Shown here piece after piece: positions 60,136 to 64,000 of a stretch of DNA of 64,000 nt. The notes below the pieces were generated by a model, which did no database searches, was not told the origin of the DNA, and saw only the letters and a program-made list of their open reading frames with translations. The position numbers and the translations under genes are program-made. The stretch comes from Erythroxylum novogranatense (taxonomy: Eukaryota; Streptophyta; Magnoliopsida; Malpighiales; Erythroxylaceae): assembly GCA_029891385.1 (NCBI GenBank), contig CM057227.1, positions 58,343,567 through 58,407,566 of the forward strand. The letters are read 5' to 3'. The first letter of the stretch is position 1, and each line of letters opens with the position of its first letter.

Positions 60136-61612
60136 TGTTGGACCCCGTTTCTGGAGCCCAACATCGGATACAGAAGCATGATGCCTAAGTGTGGAGGGGA
60201 GACCTTGAAGTTGAAAATTTAGAAGAAAATACCCCTCGGAAGCAAAGGCGGGCGTCGCCGCGGTGAAACACTTCAGGAAGCTACGCCATGGTGAGCGAAC
60301 GAACCCTCGCCGCGGTGAACCTGCGAGATAACTTTCGCAGCGGCGAGCAAAGGGTCTCATCGCGGCGAAACCCCTTTCTCCCACAGAAACCAAAACTTAA
60401 ACTTTCATCCATTTTCAGCAACACAACCCAACCCAATGAGCGGCTTATTTACTCCATTATAAACGTGTACCCATCTTGATTTCCTTGCTTATAAACTTGC
60501 TTAGGAATGTCTTTCCTCTTGTTCCTCTTACTCCTCTTGCCTCACTTGATTTCCTTAACTAATAACCAAAATTCCAATCAATTTGGTGTAGAAATCGAAA
60601 AGTCATACTTTAACAATTCGAACTATAACTAAAGCTGAAACAAAAATTCTATGCTTAACTTCGATCTAAATTTTGGTATCTCTAGAGACTGAATCAGAAC
60701 TTCATTTCTTCATAACACTTGTAGCCCTATGCCTCTAGTTTACAACGAACTTCATTAAAAATCACCTCATTTGGACATCTACAGAAAAAGTTATGCCTAA
60801 AATACCAAAGCATGTCTGTGCAGGAAAATGGCCTCTCGCCACGGCGAGGAAGCTGGAGCGCGTCGCGACGTGCTCATCCGCAGGTAGCGACGTGTGAAGG
60901 CAAAATCCTCCCGAAACCTGTTTTTCCCACTTTCTTCAACCATATTCCTCCCATCTTTCAAATATAACACATCTAAACCCTAAACCATCTCTTATACTTC
61001 ATTTCTAAGCTCATTCCAACCCAATATCATCAACAAAACATCAAAATCTACCCTTGATCATTAACCCTAAAGATAACACTTCATAATCCATTCACGAACA
61101 CTTACCACACATGTTAAGCTATAATGGGGTTCATCTAACCAAAACAAGATGGAATAAACTCATACTTACTTGTTGATGGTTCAATTCCTTCAAAAGTCTC
61201 TAAACCTAGCTTTCCTCTTTTTCTCTTCTTCTTCCTTTGTCTCCAACAATACTCTCCCTCTTTCTCTTCTTACTTTCACTTTCTCTTCTTCTAATTTCTT
61301 TTACTTAGGCCTTAAATGAATGAGCAAAAATCATTATGCCCCTCCATGTAATGCCTTAGCCTCTCAAACTTAAGTGATCTTCCATATTTGCCCTTATTCA
61401 TTCTTACTTCTTCATTTTCACTTACACCATACTATACTCTAACTTAATCTTAATTTCTCCAATTAATACTTTCAATTCCATCAAGCTAAGCAATAAATCC
61501 TCCAATCATTAACATTCTAATTAAACTTTAAACAAAAATAATTTATGTAGAAAAACCACATAATTAAAACAATTCATACTTAATAAAATCACTAAAAATT
61601 TGGGGCCCAACA
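60136..61612 (-). repeat. Tekay-like 5' LTR with 1-kb internal deletion
   Basis: TGTTGGACCCCGTTTC to GGGGCCCAACA, 1,477 bases. It matches the 3' LTR except that about 1 kb (corresponding to roughly 51225-52250) is missing at 60436, between AACCCAACCCAA and TGAGCGGC. CpG blocks lie at 60250-60370 and 60832-60895. Confidence 0.9.
60250..60370. repeat. CpG-rich palindromic module, second Tekay LTR
   Basis: GTCGCCGCGGTGAAAC, CTACGCCATGGTGAGC, CTCGCCGCGGTGAAC, TTTCGCAGCGGCGAGC and CATCGCGGCGAAACC. A second, smaller block with GCGTCGCGACGTGC lies at 60832-60895. Confidence 0.87.
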
Positions 61613-62008
61613 AACTCCATGATAGAAAGTTTGTAAGAGAAATTCCTTTGGTATAGTATAATAAGGACATCTGCTTTGCAATTCCTTATAATGCTTCCAT
61701 GCCTTATATAGTGAATTCTTTTCATTTTGTTGGAAATCACAATTTCCTTTATTAAACTTATCATCTTTGTGAGGGGAAAGTACTAATCCAAAAACACATG
61801 CACCCACTGCTCCCAAGTTGTGATATTTGTGGGGCTTAAAGAATGATACCAAGCCATGGATTTATCCTTTAATGTGAAAGGAAATAGCCTCATCCTAACA
61901 ACATCTTTTTACATTCTATGATATCGAAAAGTATCACATATTTCTAGAAAATTAACTAATGGGTATTAGGATCCTCATTAGTCAATTTGCAAAACTGCAC
62001 ATTGATTT
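61613..62008 (-). pseudogene. gag: Decayed gypsy gag fragment (Athila/Tat group), right part
   Basis: Minus reading with NEKNSLYKAWKHYKELQSRC followed by PYYTIPKEFLLQTFYHGV, the Retrotrans_gag core of Athila-type elements. It continues the fragment 49258-50924 across the Tekay-like insertion (near-match target copies GACTC and AACTC). The Tork LTR at 62009 ends it. Confidence 0.8.
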
Positions 62009-63405
62009 TGTTGAAGTTATGTAAATATAGTGCCCTAGAAAGCAAGTGTATTTACATATAAATTAATCTTCTTTAGTTACTTTTGTAATGAAAATATTTA
62101 TTATTAATAAAAATAAAAAGTTTGGTTTTATTTGTATGAGCATTAGATAACTAGTCATAAGGTACCAAAATTCTTTTGTAAGTATATATATATATATATA
62201 CTACATGGAGATGTATGGGAAACATGTATATTATTAGAATCTAAATTATATGATTCACAGTTGAATAATCAAGTCAGTCGCTTGATTATGGTTTAGATTG
62301 TAGTGTTGTGATTTATCTCCATGTAAGTAAAGAAGTTTACTTTAAGGGAATGATGAGTTTCATATCATGATAGTAGTTGAGTATCGATAATGGAACTATT
62401 AAATGAATCTGAAATCATGTATGTTTTTAAAGAATAAAGTGTGCCGTTACTTTAATCTTAAAACATACATTTTAGCATTTGTTTGTTATGAACCAAAATC
62501 TTGATGACTGGTGAACTTATATGTGTGTAATTATAATTCTTGATATAATTAGAATGGATTTTTTCAGAGTATCAATCCAGTGTCCGCATGTTGGAATTAT
62601 TAATTGAAACATGTATAAGGGAACATTCACTCAAATAAAGAGTTTATAGTGATATCATCACTTCTAGATGTTTTACGGAGATTGATGATTAAACTGGCAC
62701 TGGTAGTTTGATGGACTAGTTATCCATCAAGTCTTATCACCAAGATGAGATCTTGTGTGTTTATCACCATATAGAATAAAACGAGAAATCTAGAAGGAAA
62801 AACTAACATAAAGGAAAAATGATAATTTTACCCTTTATTGTGTGGATGGCTATAATATGGTTCATAATAGAGTTTACCGTTGGACATCCAATTAGAAACA
62901 TGTATTCTCATAATTTTTCTTAATTCAAGAGTACAACTAATTGTCTTTAATGTAATGACATTTGGTTAATAAGTTGGAATTAATTTTAATGAGATTAAAT
63001 TAATTCAGGTCTTAATGAAGCTTGAATTATATAAGTATAATTAGATTCAGTACTTGACTTCTAGGAAGGATATCAAGCAAAGTAAGAAATATAAATAGAG
63101 GTTTTAAAGCCTATGATTGAATGTTGGGCTTACACTAATTAATTGTTAATTAAAAGCCTAAATGAACATTTAATATTGGGTAGAATTTGGTTTGATTTGA
63201 TTAATTAGATTAATTAAATTGAAATGAAGTTATTAAAGATAAAAGGAAGGCAATTTTTGGTTTTATAGCTAAAAGTGCAGCTGCACATTTAGCACTGAAT
63301 TGCTAAATTAAAGATGGTTTTTATCATGCTTCATCATCATTAAATGGAGTAATGATCTTATCATTAAATGGTTTAATGGTTTTCTTTTAATGATGCCATG
63401 TAATG
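62009..63405 (+). mobile_element. Tork-like LTR (plus), broken by a gypsy LTR
   Basis: Begins TGTTGAAGTTATGTAAATAT and is collinear with 55857-57959 up to about two thirds of that LTR, where the gypsy LTR at 63406 interrupts it after TAATG. Solo or part of a full element cannot be told; the rest lies beyond the window. It is more diverged than 55857-57959 and has a TA microsatellite near 62184-62201. Confidence 0.88.
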
Positions 63406-64000
63406 TGTAACACCCCACTCCCGAGTGACCCGAACCCGATATCGTTGGTGATATCCGAGTCCGTGCCCCGCGAGGGTGGCGTACTACATCAGTCGATTAA
63501 AACTCAGTATACATTTTTTTTCTTGAAGCCATTGATTCCACGTTAGCGCGGCAAAAACAGTAAGTAACTAAAACCCATGTTCATAATAAACCAGTTTCAG
63601 TTATTACAGTCATCCAAGAATAATTTACAATCAGTCAATGAGTAAAACATTAAAACCACAATGGGCGCAGTAGAAATACAATGCATTGTTATACAGTGAT
63701 TGCGGAACACAATTTGATAAGACACTATTGCAGACACGGACTGATCCCAACCTCTATCCTTTACTTGCCTACAGTAGACATACTCCCGTGTCAACCGGTA
63801 TTCTTCAGACTGAAAAATAGATGCAAATTTTGGGTGAGTTTTATAACTCAAGGAGAACCCATCATCGATGGTTCACTCAAATCATGCATTACGCACATGG
63901 CATACAACATAATACAGTAGTATTCAATTAGCAGTAACATAACAATTTATAACATTAAATAATAATTTGCAGTAACATATAACAGTTTACAGTAAATCAT
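63406..64000 (-). mobile_element. Ty3/gypsy LTR (partial, runs off the right edge)
   Basis: Starts TGTAACACCCCACTCCCGAG, then follows the 1-2346 LTR in inverse direction; a block near 63720-63850 matches 1940-2130 closely, including the shared reading REYVYCRQVKD, which is LTR sequence rather than a gene. Left flank TAATG is the expected target copy; the other is out of the window. Confidence 0.88.

Larger units (their letters stand above)
50925..61612 (-). mobile_element. Ty3/gypsy Tekay/Del-like element with nested solo LTR
   Basis: LTRs 50925-53383 and 60136-61612 on the minus strand. PBS 60119-60130, gag-pol 59973 down to about 53440, PPT at 53384-53397. The target duplication is GACTC (50920-50924) and AACTC (61613-61617), one base different. 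Gene order (protease, RT, RNase H, integrase) and motifs [14 protein letters not shown] and AFHPQTDGQSERTI fit Tekay/Del. The chromodomain expected after integrase is missing: pol runs AYRLAYMWVIHNSLMTQ and reaches the PPT region. A solo Tork LTR sits in RT. Confidence 0.88.

Overview
This window looks like pericentromeric or otherwise repeat-rich nuclear DNA of a flowering plant, probably a eudicot. I cannot name the species. It is AT-rich and holds no host gene that I can recognise. Almost every base belongs to LTR retrotransposons nested inside one another. The lineage names used here (Tork, Athila, SIRE/Sirevirus, Tekay/Del) rest on protein motifs, primer-binding sites and LTR ends, not on a database search.

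Nesting, from outside in. The base layer is a decayed Ty3/gypsy element on the minus strand, now split into 49258-50924 and 61613-62008. A Ty1/copia Tork-like element (2347-49257, minus) sits at its left edge. Inside the Tork pol is an Athila-like gypsy element (5988-43287, minus). Inside the Athila 3' region is a SIRE-type copia element (8110-34615, plus). The SIRE element took two hits. One is a 9.3-kb gypsy-type element without coding capacity (14011-23319, target duplication CTTGA). The other is a solo gypsy LTR (23762-31336, target duplication AACCT). That solo LTR was itself hit twice: by a cluster of three tRNA-derived SINE-like units (23769-25702), which in turn holds a solo copia LTR (24192-25607, AAATT), and by another solo gypsy LTR (28757-31051, CCTTT). 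This is seven layers deep.

Right part. A Tekay/Del-like gypsy element (50925-61612, minus) interrupts the base layer and is itself interrupted by a solo Tork LTR (55857-57959, CTCCC). The window ends in a Tork LTR (62009-63405) broken by a gypsy LTR (63406-64000). It begins with a gypsy LTR (1-2346) that lies inside the Tork 3' LTR.

Coding state. All gag-pol genes are broken. The Tekay gag-pol is unusual: about 4.3 kb of readable frame carries about 15 stop codons but no frameshift, and every stop is one C-to-T or G-to-A step from a sense codon. This points to cytosine deamination under silencing. The SIRE element keeps recognisable gag, protease, integrase, RT and RNase H regions, plus a third, envelope-like ORF that is split by the nested insertions.

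The most interesting signals are a CpG-rich palindromic module (core like TCGCCGCGGTGAA or CTCGTCGCGACG) present in LTRs or UTRs of three different element families, the alternating SINE-like foldback cluster, and the coding-free element with matching target duplications and closely similar LTRs.
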